64,000 nt of DNA from Arthrobacter sp. M2012083 (GTDB taxonomy: Bacteria; Actinomycetota; Actinomycetes; Actinomycetales; Micrococcaceae): positions 1-64,000 of the forward strand of contig NZ_AKKK01000011.1 in assembly GCF_000281065.1 (NCBI RefSeq), in the 5' to 3' direction. Under the pieces are notes generated by a model. The model did not search any database and had not been told where the DNA came from. It worked only from the letters and a program-made list of their open reading frames with translations. Each line of letters starts with the position of its first letter. Position 1 is the stretch's first letter. Below are positions 53,440-62,416 of the stretch, in pieces. The translations under genes were made by a program, and so were the position numbers.

Positions 53440-54138
53440 ATGAAGATTGAGATCTGGTCAGACGTCGCGTGTCCATGGTGCTACATCGGCAAGCGCCGCT
53501 TTGAGACCGCCCTGGCACAGTTCCCGCACCGTGACTCCGTTGACGTGGAGTGGAAGAGCTACCAGCTGGATCCCTCGGTCCCGGAACACTACGACGGCAC
53601 CGAGTTGGACTACCTGAGCAAGCGCAAAGGCATGGCTCCGGAGCAGGTCAAGCAAATGTTCGCGCACGTCACGGAGACTGCCAAGGGCGAAGGACTGGAG
53701 TACCACTTCGACAAGGTTGTGGTGGCCAACAGCTTCACCGCCCACCGCCTCATCCATTTGGCCGCTGCCCACGGACGCCAGGACGCCGCCAAGGAACGCC
53801 TGCTCAGCGATCACTTCGAGCACGGTAAGGACATCGGCAACCATGAGTACCTCACGGAGCTCGGCGCAGCCCTCGAGCTGCCCGCCGACGAGGTTGCCGA
53901 GCTCTTCAGCTCCGACAAGTACGCGGACGAGGTAACCCAGGACATCAACGAAGCCCGAGCCATCGGCGTCACCGGTGTCCCGTTCTTCGTCATCGACCGC
54001 AAGTACGGCATCTCCGGTGCCCAGCCGGCTGATCTGTTCAGCCAGGCGTTGAACCAGGCGTGGCAGGAAGCCAATCCGCTGATCCCCGTGGGCGCATCCG
54101 ATGCCGAGGCCTGCGGCCCGGACGGCTGCAGCATTTAA
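53440..54138 (+). CDS. DsbA family oxidoreductase (FrnE-like)
   Basis: A 232-residue thioredoxin-fold protein. The CPWC active site is near the start (EIWSDVACPWCYIGKRR), a helical insertion follows, and the cis-Pro loop is TGVPFFVIDRKYGISGAQ. A second Cys pair (EACGPDGCSI) forms the C-terminus. No signal peptide is present, so it acts in the cytoplasm, like FrnE proteins in oxidative-stress defence. ATG 53440 has no strong ribosome site; the frame is open 23 codons further but begins unlike the family. Confidence 0.9.
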   Translation: MKIEIWSDVACPWCYIGKRRFETALAQFPHRDSVDVEWKSYQLDPSVPEHYDGTELDYLSKRKGMAPEQVKQMFAHVTETAKGEGLEYHFDKVVVANSFTAHRLIHLAAAHGRQDAAKERLLSDHFEHGKDIGNHEYLTELGAALELPADEVAELFSSDKYADEVTQDINEARAIGVTGVPFFVIDRKYGISGAQPADLFSQALNQAWQEANPLIPVGASDAEACGPDGCSI

Positions 54139-54150
54139 CCCAAGTAGGTA

Positions 54151-54192
54151 ACAGCAAACGTCGCAATGAGCGCTCATTGCGACGTTTGCTGT
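54151..54192. terminator. Bidirectional palindromic terminator
   Basis: A 21-bp perfect inverted repeat with no spacer (ACAGCAAACGTCGCAATGAGC) between the convergent DsbA-family and GH51 genes. Confidence 0.85.
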
Positions 54193-54211
54193 CACCCGGT
54201 TGGGTGCGTCG

Positions 54212-55750
54212 CTAGGCTTTCACCACATCAAGCTCGACGACGGCCCAGGACAGGGCGGGCAGTGTCAGGCGGAGTTCGGAACCGGTAGCCTTCACACCTT
54301 CCAGGGCCGTCAGGCCAACCCGGCCCGGCTGGTCCTGGGAATTGATGGTGAAGCGGTCGCCGTCCTCGGGAATTTCAAGAACTTCTGCGCGGAGCACCTG
54401 ACGGGCGTCGAAACCACGCAGGGCAACCTCGACGTCGGCGGCTTCTTCCAACCCGCGGTTCGCGAAGAAGAGTGCAACCCGGCCCGTTTCCTCATTCCAC
54501 GTAGCGCTGACATCCACCAGGTCCGTGTCCCCGAAGCGGTTATTCGAGTACTTGTCCGAGTCCACGGAGAGGCGCAGTATCTGGCCCTTGGCGAGCTCTG
54601 CCATCCGCGCGAACGGGTGGAAGATGGTCTGCTTCCACGCCGGTCCATTCTCTTCCGAGAGGATCGGTGCGATGACGTTGACCAGCTGGGCCTGGTTGGC
54701 GATCTTCACGCGGTCGCCGTGGCGCAACAGCGAGTTCAGCAGTGTTCCAACCACCACTGCGTCCGTCACGTTGTACTTGTCCTCGATGATGCGCGGGTGC
54801 TCCCGCCAACCGGCCTTGATCACGTTGTGCGGCTGGTCTTCGGTGTCCAGGCCTCGCTGGTACCAGACGTTCCACTCATCGAAGGACAGATTGATGTGCT
54901 TCTTGTGCTTGCCCTTGGCACGAACGGCATCCGCGGTGGCGATCACTGATTCGATGAAGTAATCAGTATCGACGGCGGAAGCCAGGAAGCTGCCCACGTC
55001 ACCTTCGTGCTCGTAGTAGTAGGCGTGGAGGGACACGTAATCCACTTCCTCGTACGTGTGTGTCAGGACGGTCTGCTCCCATGCTCCAAACGTCGGCATC
55101 CCGGAGTTGGAGCTGCCGCAGGCCACCAACTCAAGGGAGGGATCAACGAAGCGCATGGCCTTGGCGGCTTCCTGCGCCAGACGTCCATATTCGTCGGCAG
55201 TCTTGTGGCCGATCTGCCACGGCCCGTCCATCTCGTTGCCCAAACACCAGAGCTTGATGTTGAACGGCTCTTTATGCCCGTTCTTGGCGCGGAGGTCGGA
55301 CAGGTAGGTTCCTCCTGGGTGGTTGGCGTACTCCACGATCTCGCGTGCGGCGTCCACTCCCCTGGTGCCGAGATTGATGGCTTCCATGATTTCCGTGCCG
55401 GCCTGCTTGGACCAGTCCACGAACTCGTGCAGACCGAAGGCGTTGGTTTCCACGGTGTGCCAGGCTCCGTCCAGCCTCCGGGGCCTGTTTTCCCGCGGGC
55501 CAATGCCGTCTTCCCAGTTGTATCCGGAAACGAAGTTGCCACCGGGGTAGCGGATGACGGTGGCGCCGAGTTCTTTGACCAGCGTGAGGACGTCCTGGCG
55601 GAAGCCGTTCGCGTCCGCCTCGGGGTGCCCGGGCTCGTAGATGCCGGTGTAAACACACCGGCCCATGTGCTCCACGAAAGAGCCGAAAAGTCGTCGGGGT
55701 ACCTCGCCAATGGTGAAGTCGCGGTCGAGGGTGATGCGTGCGCGGGACAT
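54212..55750 (-). CDS. Alpha-L-arabinofuranosidase, GH51
   Basis: A 512-residue GH51 enzyme that releases L-arabinose from arabino-oligosaccharides. The (beta/alpha)8 domain has acid/base Glu173 (WCLGNEMDG) and nucleophile Glu292 (LSFDEWNVWYQRG), and FGSFVEHMGRCVYTGIYEP at the start. A C-terminal beta-sandwich ends the chain. No signal peptide, so it works on imported oligosaccharides. AAGGAGATAC precedes ATG 55750. It is the last gene of the LacI-ABC-GH51 group. Confidence 0.93.
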   Translation of the reverse strand: MSRARITLDRDFTIGEVPRRLFGSFVEHMGRCVYTGIYEPGHPEADANGFRQDVLTLVKELGATVIRYPGGNFVSGYNWEDGIGPRENRPRRLDGAWHTVETNAFGLHEFVDWSKQAGTEIMEAINLGTRGVDAAREIVEYANHPGGTYLSDLRAKNGHKEPFNIKLWCLGNEMDGPWQIGHKTADEYGRLAQEAAKAMRFVDPSLELVACGSSNSGMPTFGAWEQTVLTHTYEEVDYVSLHAYYYEHEGDVGSFLASAVDTDYFIESVIATADAVRAKGKHKKHINLSFDEWNVWYQRGLDTEDQPHNVIKAGWREHPRIIEDKYNVTDAVVVGTLLNSLLRHGDRVKIANQAQLVNVIAPILSEENGPAWKQTIFHPFARMAELAKGQILRLSVDSDKYSNNRFGDTDLVDVSATWNEETGRVALFFANRGLEEAADVEVALRGFDARQVLRAEVLEIPEDGDRFTINSQDQPGRVGLTALEGVKATGSELRLTLPALSWAVVELDVVKA

Positions 55751-55816
55751 GTATCTCCTTGGTTGTGTTCTAAATCTGTTGTGTTCTGAAACTGGTGGTT
55801 GGCGAAAGGGTGCCGG

Positions 55817-56713
55817 TTACGTTCCGGCCAGTCCCGTGGTCGCAACGCCCTTGATGATTTGGCGCTGGAAGAAGAGGAAAACGACGATCAATGGAAGTGC
55901 GGCGAGCAGCGCAGATGCCATGTTCTGCGCATACTGGACGCCGTAGGCGCTCTTGATGGTCTGCAGGCCCACGGGAAGGGTCAGCAAGGAGTCGTCATTG
56001 GTGGAAATGAAGGGCCAGAGGAAGTTGTTCCACGCCCCGATGAAGACAAAGATGGCGACGGCGGCCAGGATCGGCCGGGACAACGGCAGGATGATCTGCA
56101 TGAAGATTCGGAGACGACTGGCACCATCCATCACAGCCGCTTCTTCCAGCTCATGGGGGATTTGGTCGAAGAACTTCTTGAGGACGAACACCATGGCGGG
56201 ATGGATGACCTGGGGCAGGATGATGGCCCAGGAGGTGTCGATCATTTTCAATGCGAGCATTTGGTAGAACAGCGGAATCATCAGCACGGGTGGCGGGACG
56301 ATGATGGCGGCGATGATCACCGCCATCAGGACCTTCTTGCCTTTGAACTCGATCCTGGATAAGGCGTAAGCCATGAGGGCCGAGATCACCAGGGTGATGG
56401 CTGTGATGGCCGCCGAGGTGTAGAGGGAGTTCCACGTCCACAGCGGGATGTTGCCGGCCTGGAACACATTGATAAAGGCGTCAAAGGTAAAACCCGACGG
56501 CGGAAACCAGCTGATCTTGGAGGCTGAGGCATCTGCTTCGGACTTGAAGGCAGTAACTGTCGCCCAGGCGAAGGGAATCAGCCACAGAACGGCGATGAAC
56601 GCGGCGACGGCGACTGCCGCGATCTTGCCCACAGTCCACTTTTTGCGCGGCTGGCGTACGACTTGGCTGGAACCTGTGGCGGGGGTGGAACGGGTAAGGG
56701 TGGAAATGGCCAT
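55817..56713 (-). CDS. Sugar ABC transporter permease (MalG type)
   Basis: A 298-residue permease with a 28-residue cytoplasmic lead and six membrane helices (AAVAVAAFIAVLWLIPFAWATVTAFKSEADA first). The EAA loop is EEAAVMDGASRLRIFMQIILPLSRP. It starts two bases after the stop of the MalF-type gene. With that partner and the Tat lipoprotein it should import arabino-oligosaccharides, given the GH51 enzyme downstream. No ATPase gene is present. Confidence 0.92.
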   Translation of the reverse strand: MAISTLTRSTPATGSSQVVRQPRKKWTVGKIAAVAVAAFIAVLWLIPFAWATVTAFKSEADASASKISWFPPSGFTFDAFINVFQAGNIPLWTWNSLYTSAAITAITLVISALMAYALSRIEFKGKKVLMAVIIAAIIVPPPVLMIPLFYQMLALKMIDTSWAIILPQVIHPAMVFVLKKFFDQIPHELEEAAVMDGASRLRIFMQIILPLSRPILAAVAIFVFIGAWNNFLWPFISTNDDSLLTLPVGLQTIKSAYGVQYAQNMASALLAALPLIVVFLFFQRQIIKGVATTGLAGT

Positions 56714-56715
56714 GG

Positions 56716-57663
56716 CTATGCGCTCCTGCGACGTGTGATGACGAACTGCAGTACCGAAACCAGCACGATCAGCCCGAAGAAGATGTAGGAGATGGCTGCT
56801 GAATATCCCAGCCGATATCCGGTAAACCCGGTTTCGAAGATGTACTGGACCACTGGTCGGGTAGATCCGCCCGGCCCGCCCGCCGTCATCTGGTAGATCT
56901 GGTCAAACACCTTCAAGGAAGCAAGGATCTGGAGCAACACAATCATCACGGTGGTCGGTGTCAGCTGCGGCAAGGTAATGGAGAAGAACTGCCGCCAAGC
57001 GCCGGCACCGTCAAGGGACGCCGCCTCATAGTGCTGTGCAGGAATGTTCTGCATGGCTGCCAGATACAGCAGGAAGTTGAAGCCCACCGTCCACCAGAGT
57101 GTCGCGATCACGATCGACCACATGGCCACGTTGGGGTCGTTCAACCACCCGACTTTTGGTATTCCGAACTTTGACAGGAAATCGTTGATCAGGCCGAGTT
57201 GCGGGTTGTACATCCAGACGAAGAACAACGAAACAACCGTGGAAGCCAACAGGAATGGCGCAAAGTAGGAGAGCCGCCATAGCCACTGGGCCGGAAGGCC
57301 GATGTTCAGGAGCGCCGCCATCACCAACGCAACCAGCACCAGCGGGACAGTACTGATGACCGTGAAATACAGGGTGTTTCCCAGTGAACGCCACATGCCC
57401 GAATCGGCAAAGGCTTCCGCATAGTTGGAAAAACCGATGAGACTGTCGTTGGCGCCTGTCAGGGATTTGCCCGTGAGACTCATGTAGAAGCCATACAGGA
57501 TGGGCCAAATGAGGAAGACGAGGAAGAATACCAGGAAGGGGGCTGCAAACGCCCAGCCGTTCAGGTTATCCCTTCTTCTTCTGAGGGATGAACCGGCTTT
57601 GACGCCAGGACTGAAGGTTGTCCGCGGTTGGCTGGCCTGCCGGGACGCTGTAGAGGAACTCAT
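56716..57663 (-). CDS. Sugar ABC transporter permease (MalF type)
   Basis: A 315-residue permease with six membrane helices (WAFAAPFLVFFLVFLIWPILYGFYMSL first). The EAA loop is YEAASLDGAGAWRQFFSITLPQLTP. AGGAGTCC precedes ATG 57663. It lies 36 bp after the binding-protein gene and is followed directly by the MalG-type partner. Confidence 0.92.
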   Translation of the reverse strand: MSSSTASRQASQPRTTFSPGVKAGSSLRRRRDNLNGWAFAAPFLVFFLVFLIWPILYGFYMSLTGKSLTGANDSLIGFSNYAEAFADSGMWRSLGNTLYFTVISTVPLVLVALVMAALLNIGLPAQWLWRLSYFAPFLLASTVVSLFFVWMYNPQLGLINDFLSKFGIPKVGWLNDPNVAMWSIVIATLWWTVGFNFLLYLAAMQNIPAQHYEAASLDGAGAWRQFFSITLPQLTPTTVMIVLLQILASLKVFDQIYQMTAGGPGGSTRPVVQYIFETGFTGYRLGYSAAISYIFFGLIVLVSVLQFVITRRRSA

Positions 57664-57699
57664 GAAGGACTCCTATGTCGCTCGGTGCTCTGGTGCCGG

Positions 57700-59034
57700 T
57701 CAGACCGGGTTGGGTCGGGATAGAAGATCGTTGGTGCGGGCCACAAAGCCATCCCAACCTGTGACTGCCTTATCGCGTCCCAGAAGCACGTTCTGGATGT
57801 GCTCGGCAAAGTAGGTCTGCCAGTCCGAGCCGGAGCCGCTGAACCAGGCCTCGGGATCATAGGCGATGATGTCCGCGGCGTTGGCGTAATGGACCTGCGG
57901 CGTGAGCTCGCGGTAAGCCGGCGATTGAATGACGGGTTGGAAGGCGGGGATGTGGCCTGCCTCGGCCCACAACAGCGAGCCCTTCAAGACGTCGCTAACA
58001 AACTTGTACGCATCCTTCCGTTGCTCTTCATCAACGGCGAGCTGTCGTGGAAGGACAAAGGAATGGGAATCGGCATAGGAAGCGGGCGTTCCGTAGAGAG
58101 TGGGGATGGTGACGGCGTCAACCGGCAAGTTGGCTTTCTTCATGGTGGGCAGTTCCCAGCCGCCGCTGAAGAGCATTCCCGAATCACCCCGGACAAACTC
58201 TGCGATGCCGGTATTGATATCACCGCTCTTGGCCGCGATGGTGTCGTCGAAGAGTGACGCCATGAACTCCAAGGACTCGATGGCGGCATCGCGGTCAGCC
58301 TCCATGGGCTTGCCGGGGGTCAGCACAATCTCCGCCCCGTGCTGCTTGTAGAGCGTGTAGAACAGCCGCCACATCTGCGACCCCAGATTCAGGTAGCCGA
58401 AAGACAATCCGTGGGCCTTGGTGATCTTTTGCATCTCCAGTGCCATGGCCTTGAACTCTTCAGGGGAGCTCACCTCCTGCAACCGGCCGTTGCTTTCCAA
58501 AAGCCCGGCCTTGCCGGCTACATCAGTGTTGTAGAACATGATGAACGGGTGCGAGTCCAAGGCCAGGGAGAAGACCTTCCCACCCTGCTGTCCCTTTTCC
58601 CAGATGCGCGGGGCGAAGTTCTCCGGGGTGATGCCGTTCTCCGCCAGCAATCCCAGGTCCCACGGCTCAATGAGGCCGCCCGGGGCATATCCGGGGACCC
58701 TGCTGGCGTGCATGATGGCAACCTCTGGTGGCCGTCCGCCTGCAGATGCCATGGCGAGTTTGGTGTAGTAGGGCGGTCCCCACGCCAGCACGGTGGGATG
58801 GACCTTGAAACCCGCGTTGGCTTGATTGGCGTTCGCGATCATGGCCTGCATCTTGGTGCCGTCACCTCCGGAGAGGAGATGCCAAAAGTTGATGGTCTGC
58901 CTTGATGCGGCTCCGGCGGGTCCGCCACAACCGGTGAGGCCCGCGGTCAGAAGGCCGCCGCCAAGTAGCGCTGATCCTGTCAATAGCTGTCTCCGGGACA
59001 AACTTTTCCCGGTCAAAGATTCAAACTGCTTCAC
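57700..59034 (-). CDS. ABC transporter substrate-binding lipoprotein with Tat signal
   Basis: A 444-residue family 1 solute-binding protein. The leader has a twin-arginine motif (LSRRQLLTG, Arg14-15) and a lipobox (GLTGC, Cys36), so it is probably exported folded and lipid-anchored. The mature part shows INFWHLLSGGDGTKMQAMIANANQ and LFSGGWELPTMKKANLPVDAV. GTG 59034 has AAGGAG. It heads the operon with two permeases and GH51, which suggests arabino-oligosaccharide binding. Upstream lie two LacI-type palindromes. Confidence 0.91.
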   Translation of the reverse strand: MKQFESLTGKSLSRRQLLTGSALLGGGLLTAGLTGCGGPAGAASRQTINFWHLLSGGDGTKMQAMIANANQANAGFKVHPTVLAWGPPYYTKLAMASAGGRPPEVAIMHASRVPGYAPGGLIEPWDLGLLAENGITPENFAPRIWEKGQQGGKVFSLALDSHPFIMFYNTDVAGKAGLLESNGRLQEVSSPEEFKAMALEMQKITKAHGLSFGYLNLGSQMWRLFYTLYKQHGAEIVLTPGKPMEADRDAAIESLEFMASLFDDTIAAKSGDINTGIAEFVRGDSGMLFSGGWELPTMKKANLPVDAVTIPTLYGTPASYADSHSFVLPRQLAVDEEQRKDAYKFVSDVLKGSLLWAEAGHIPAFQPVIQSPAYRELTPQVHYANAADIIAYDPEAWFSGSGSDWQTYFAEHIQNVLLGRDKAVTGWDGFVARTNDLLSRPNPV

Positions 59035-59147
59035 CCGTCACTCCTTTGGATGGGTCCGCTGAAAGGTCACTGCTTCACTGCAAAGTCCGGTTCCGGTGCA
59101 TCTCCACGCTCGGGTAAAGGTTGGCCCTGGGGTGACGCGAGTCTCAC

Positions 59148-59198
59148 ATTACATCGTTGTAATAGGGAGGGCAAGAGAAATTGTTAGCGCACACAATT
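59148..59198 (-). promoter_or_regulatory. Promoter with two LacI-family operators for ABC-GH51 operon
   Basis: Two palindromes lie before the binding-protein gene. ATTACA-TCGT-TGTAAT (59148-59163) overlaps the leftward -10 (TAATGT) and spacer of a promoter whose -35 is TTGCCC, 17 bp away. AATTGTTAGCGCACACAATT (59179-59198) lies upstream of the -35 and differs at only two positions from the symmetrical lac operator AATTGTGAGCGCTCACAATT. Confidence 0.65.
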
Positions 59199-59236
59199 TA
59201 GGTGCAAGCTCAGGATCCAGTCCTCCGGTGCTGTGT

Positions 59237-60238
59237 TCAGGCTCTGCTGCTGTCCCGCTCCACGATGGTGTACTCAATTTCAACCAACCGTTGCCCATGG
59301 GCCCTGTCGGACATGCGCTCGGTCAACAGGCGCATGGCCTCCGTGGCAATTGCACGCTTATCGAAGGAAACAGTGGTTAGCGAAGGTACCGCAAACCGTC
59401 CGTCGATCACGTCGTCGAAACCGGCCACTGCGATGTCATCCGGAACGTGCACGCCCCTCTTCCACAAGGTATTCAGGGCGCCGATAGCCATGGAGTCGGT
59501 GAAACAGAACAGCGCCTCAGGTAAGGGGTTGGCGTCCAGATACTCTGCCAGCGATACGGCGGCAGAAGCGGGCGTCCAACTGTCGCAGGAAATCAGCAAC
59601 GACTCATCCTGGGCAATTCCCAGCATCTGGAGTGCGGCCTTATAGCCGTCCGCGCGTTGGATCGCCGTGGCGGATTGCCTTCCGCGATTGACACCCAGAA
59701 CTGCGATGCGCCGACGACCGGGCCTGGCCAAAGCGAGGGTCATGTCCCGCGCCGCCGCGAAGCTGTCCACAAAGACGCGGTCGGCCAGCCGCTGCGTGAC
59801 TTCGCCCAGGAGAACCACCGGAGGCAGCGCGACGCCCACCTGCACGGCACTCTCCTTGAGCACCACGGGATTGAGAATCAGTCCGTCGATCAGGTTGGCC
59901 CGCGCCCGTGTCATCAACTCATGCTCACGGTGCGGGTCGGAGCCGGTTTCCTCGATCTGCACGCTGAAGCCTTGCTCATGGGCAACTTCCACAATGCTTT
60001 GGGCAATCTCCGCAGAGAAGGGAGTCGCCAGATCCGGTAGCGCCAGTCCAATAACACCCGAACGGCCGTTGCGCAGTCCGCGCGCCGAGAGGTTGGGGAC
60101 ATAATCCAGCTCCGCCATGGCCTGCTCAACCCTGAGCCGCGTGGGGCCGCTCACCGGTACGATCCCATTCATAACGTTCGATACCGTTTTAGGTGAGACC
60201 CCTGCACGGCGCGCTACGTCCTTGACCGTTGCGCGCAA
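59237..60238 (-). CDS. LacI-family transcriptional regulator
   Basis: A repressor of about 333 residues. The HTH begins at once (LRATVKDVARRAGVSPKTVSNVMNG), then the ligand domain (GVIGLALPDLATPFSAEIAQSIVEVAHEQGFSVQI, EALFCFTDSMAIGALNTLWKRGVHVPDDIAVAGFDD). I prefer TTG 60238 behind AGGGGG because it gives the normal short LacI N-terminus; the frame is open to TTG 60346. It lies directly upstream of, and on the same strand as, the ABC-GH51 genes, and probably binds the two palindromes at 59148-59198. Confidence 0.9.
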   Translation of the reverse strand: MRATVKDVARRAGVSPKTVSNVMNGIVPVSGPTRLRVEQAMAELDYVPNLSARGLRNGRSGVIGLALPDLATPFSAEIAQSIVEVAHEQGFSVQIEETGSDPHREHELMTRARANLIDGLILNPVVLKESAVQVGVALPPVVLLGEVTQRLADRVFVDSFAAARDMTLALARPGRRRIAVLGVNRGRQSATAIQRADGYKAALQMLGIAQDESLLISCDSWTPASAAVSLAEYLDANPLPEALFCFTDSMAIGALNTLWKRGVHVPDDIAVAGFDDVIDGRFAVPSLTTVSFDKRAIATEAMRLLTERMSDRAHGQRLVEIEYTIVERDSSRA

Positions 60239-60395
60239 GACGCCCCCTAGCTGCTGTTGACCCGGCGCTGCCGGTTGACCGGGTTTCCTTGATGCTACGC
60301 GAGTTTTCGTCCTTGGACGCAGCCCACCCGTGCCCCCTGCGGTCAACGCAAAAGCTCATGGCACCAGCCCGGGAAAGCATGCCTACCGCTCGTGG

Positions 60396-61187
60396 CTAGC
60401 TGTCAAAGGCCGCACGAAAAGCAGCCAGCGCGGCGTCCCCTGCTTCCAGGCCGGCTCCTCCGGCGGCCTGCGCTTCGAGACCGACCACCCCCTGGTATCC
60501 GGCCGCCTTAAGCGCAGTCGCGATACCTCGGTAGTTGATTTCCCCTGTACCGGGTTCGCACCGGCCGGGGACGTCGGCCACTTGTATTTCCCCTATCCAA
60601 GGCAACGCGGTACGGATAAGTTCGATCAGGTTGCCCTCGCCAATTTGGGCGTGATAGAGGTCCAGCATCATCCTGACGTTGGGGTGGCTTACCGCGGACA
60701 CCAGCGCCAAGGTGTCCTTTGCACGTGCCACAGGGATGCCGGAGTGGTCCAGCACAGTGTTCAAGTTCTCCAACGCGAAGACCACTCCGTACTTCTCGCC
60801 CAATGCCGCCAGGCGTTCGAGCGTGCGCCGACCGGTCAGCCACATGTCGCCGGTGGATCGGTAAACGGGGCGGACGGCGCGGCCGCCTTCCCCGAGCTCT
60901 GCAGGGTGGACCACCATACGCTCGATTCCAAGTTCAAGCGCGACAGGAATCAGTTTCTCCGCCGACGCCAGTACCTCATCGGCACTGCCGGGATCGGTAA
61001 GGCTACCGCCGAAATAGCCGCTCATCGACGAGAACCGGGCTCCTGTTGCTGCCAGGGCCGCGATGTCCCGATTTCGGGTGTCCCACAACTCCACCTCGAA
61101 GCCTTGCTCATGGATCCTCTTCACGCGCTCCATCAAGGGCAATTCGCCGTAGAGCATTTCAGCGCAGGCAGCCAAGCGGAAGCTCAT
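60396..61187 (-). CDS. Sugar phosphate isomerase/epimerase (hydroxypyruvate isomerase-like)
   Basis: A 263-residue xylose-isomerase-like TIM barrel. Expected metal ligands are in FALENLNTVLDHSG, VRMMLDLYHAQIGEG and EIQVADVPGRCEPG, with the final VVGLEAQA. It begins FRLAACAEMLYGELPLMERVKRIHEQGFEVELWD, close to Hyi-type isomerases. ATG overlaps the stop of the dehydrogenase by four bases, so the two are co-translated. The reaction is unknown; such pairs process oxidised sugars or inositol derivatives. Confidence 0.87.
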   Translation of the reverse strand: MSFRLAACAEMLYGELPLMERVKRIHEQGFEVELWDTRNRDIAALAATGARFSSMSGYFGGSLTDPGSADEVLASAEKLIPVALELGIERMVVHPAELGEGGRAVRPVYRSTGDMWLTGRRTLERLAALGEKYGVVFALENLNTVLDHSGIPVARAKDTLALVSAVSHPNVRMMLDLYHAQIGEGNLIELIRTALPWIGEIQVADVPGRCEPGTGEINYRGIATALKAAGYQGVVGLEAQAAGGAGLEAGDAALAAFRAAFDS

Positions 61188-62305
61188 GCTTCATCACCTA
61201 CGGTGTGCAATGCGGGTTCGGCTGGGCGCAGTGCGGCAATACTTGCCACATCAATCGGCAGCCCGGATTGAACTGAACGGGAGGCGGCAAGGGCCACGGC
61301 CAAGGCGTTCCGCGCGTCGGTTCCACCGGCGGCTTGGGCGGCGGGGGCCTGGGTACCGTCACGGTCGGCCATCACGGAGTCCACAAAGTGGGCGAGTTCA
61401 GCCGTATAGGCATCGTGAAAGAGGTCCACGTTCAGGCGGACGGTGGACGCATTGATGCCGGCGGCGGTATAGCTCATGGCCGTACTGGCCTGCGGGCCTC
61501 CCGCCGTCACCATTCCGGCAGAGCCAAAAACTTCTCCCCGCACGTCGTAGCCGTAGAGCGCGTTGAAATTGGCCTCAGCAACAGCGATAGCTCCGTTGCT
61601 GTAGGTCACAGTGACCACAGCGGTATCCAACAGCCCACCGTCTTTTGCTTCAGGAGCCACCAGCGCGTCAGCCACAGCATGAACACGAACGGGGACAGCC
61701 CCGGGGTTCAGCCAGTTCAAGGTGTCGAAGTCGTGAATGAGGGTCTCCACAAAGATGGTGCCCGGCGGAATCCGCTCCGGATTGGCAATCCCGTCCGCAG
61801 TGCCGGGATCGCGGGTCAGGGACCGCAGCAACTGCGGGGTTCCTATGGCACCGTCATCAATGAGCCTGCGGGCGGCGGCAAAGTCGCTTGAGTAGCGGCG
61901 GTTGAAGCCGAACTGGACGATCACGCCCGCGGCCCCTGCTGCGTCCAGTGCCTCATCAAGTTCTTCCACGGTGCGGCCGCCCGGTTTCTCGCAGAAAGCG
62001 TGCTTACCCGCCCGCGCAGCCGCGGCGACCAGCCCGGCATGAAAGCGCGCAGGCGCGGCGATAAGAACAGCATCCACATCAGGATCATTCACCACATCTG
62101 CCGGGTCACTGCTGATCTTGGCAACGCCGAGGCGGCCGGCAAGTGCCTCGACCGCTGGAAGGGCAGGATCGGCGATCGCCTCAAGCCGGGCATTGGGGAT
62201 ACGGTGCGCAACGGACTCAGCGTGGAAACTTCCGATCCACCCCGCTCCGATCAGTCCGATACGAACCGGCCGGTCTTCGGTGACCGGGCGCTGAAGGTAA
62301 CCCAT
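61184..62305 (-). CDS. Gfo/Idh/MocA family oxidoreductase, second copy
   Basis: A 373-residue NAD(P)-dependent sugar or inositol dehydrogenase. The cofactor site is RIGLIGAGWIGSFHAE, the active-site Lys is in HAFCEKPGGRT, and the substrate-side His/Asp pair is in ETLIHDFDTLNWL. It reads like inositol 2-dehydrogenase relatives. ATG 62305 follows CAGGAG; 15 upstream codons are excluded. First gene of a leftward pair with the isomerase, divergent from a LacI gene with two operators in the 111-bp gap. Confidence 0.9.
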   Translation of the reverse strand: MGYLQRPVTEDRPVRIGLIGAGWIGSFHAESVAHRIPNARLEAIADPALPAVEALAGRLGVAKISSDPADVVNDPDVDAVLIAAPARFHAGLVAAAARAGKHAFCEKPGGRTVEELDEALDAAGAAGVIVQFGFNRRYSSDFAAARRLIDDGAIGTPQLLRSLTRDPGTADGIANPERIPPGTIFVETLIHDFDTLNWLNPGAVPVRVHAVADALVAPEAKDGGLLDTAVVTVTYSNGAIAVAEANFNALYGYDVRGEVFGSAGMVTAGGPQASTAMSYTAAGINASTVRLNVDLFHDAYTAELAHFVDSVMADRDGTQAPAAQAAGGTDARNALAVALAASRSVQSGLPIDVASIAALRPAEPALHTVGDEA

Positions 62306-62329
62306 GGCAGCTCCTGAGATAGTTCTTCT

Positions 62330-62390
62330 TCTAGATCGTTCTAGTCGCACTATCCTGACATGTCGTTCGGGCTGCGTCTAGATCGTTCTA
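62330..62390. promoter_or_regulatory. Duplicated LacI operator between dehydrogenase and LacI gene
   Basis: TCTAGATCGTTCTA occurs twice, at 62330-62343 and 62377-62390. Its core TAGA-T-CG-T-TCTA has the central CG and symmetric arms of LacI-family sites. The 47-bp centre distance, between 4 and 5 helical turns, could allow looping. It should serve both divergent promoters. Confidence 0.7.
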
Positions 62391-62416
62391 TAGACTGTTT
62401 GGACCCAGGAGGAAAT

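Noticed and set aside
59179-59198. Cloning-vector contamination as source of the lac-like operator
   Set aside because: The site is not the natural lacO sequence, no lacZ or vector sequence flanks it, and the surrounding DNA is continuous with the arabinoside operon.
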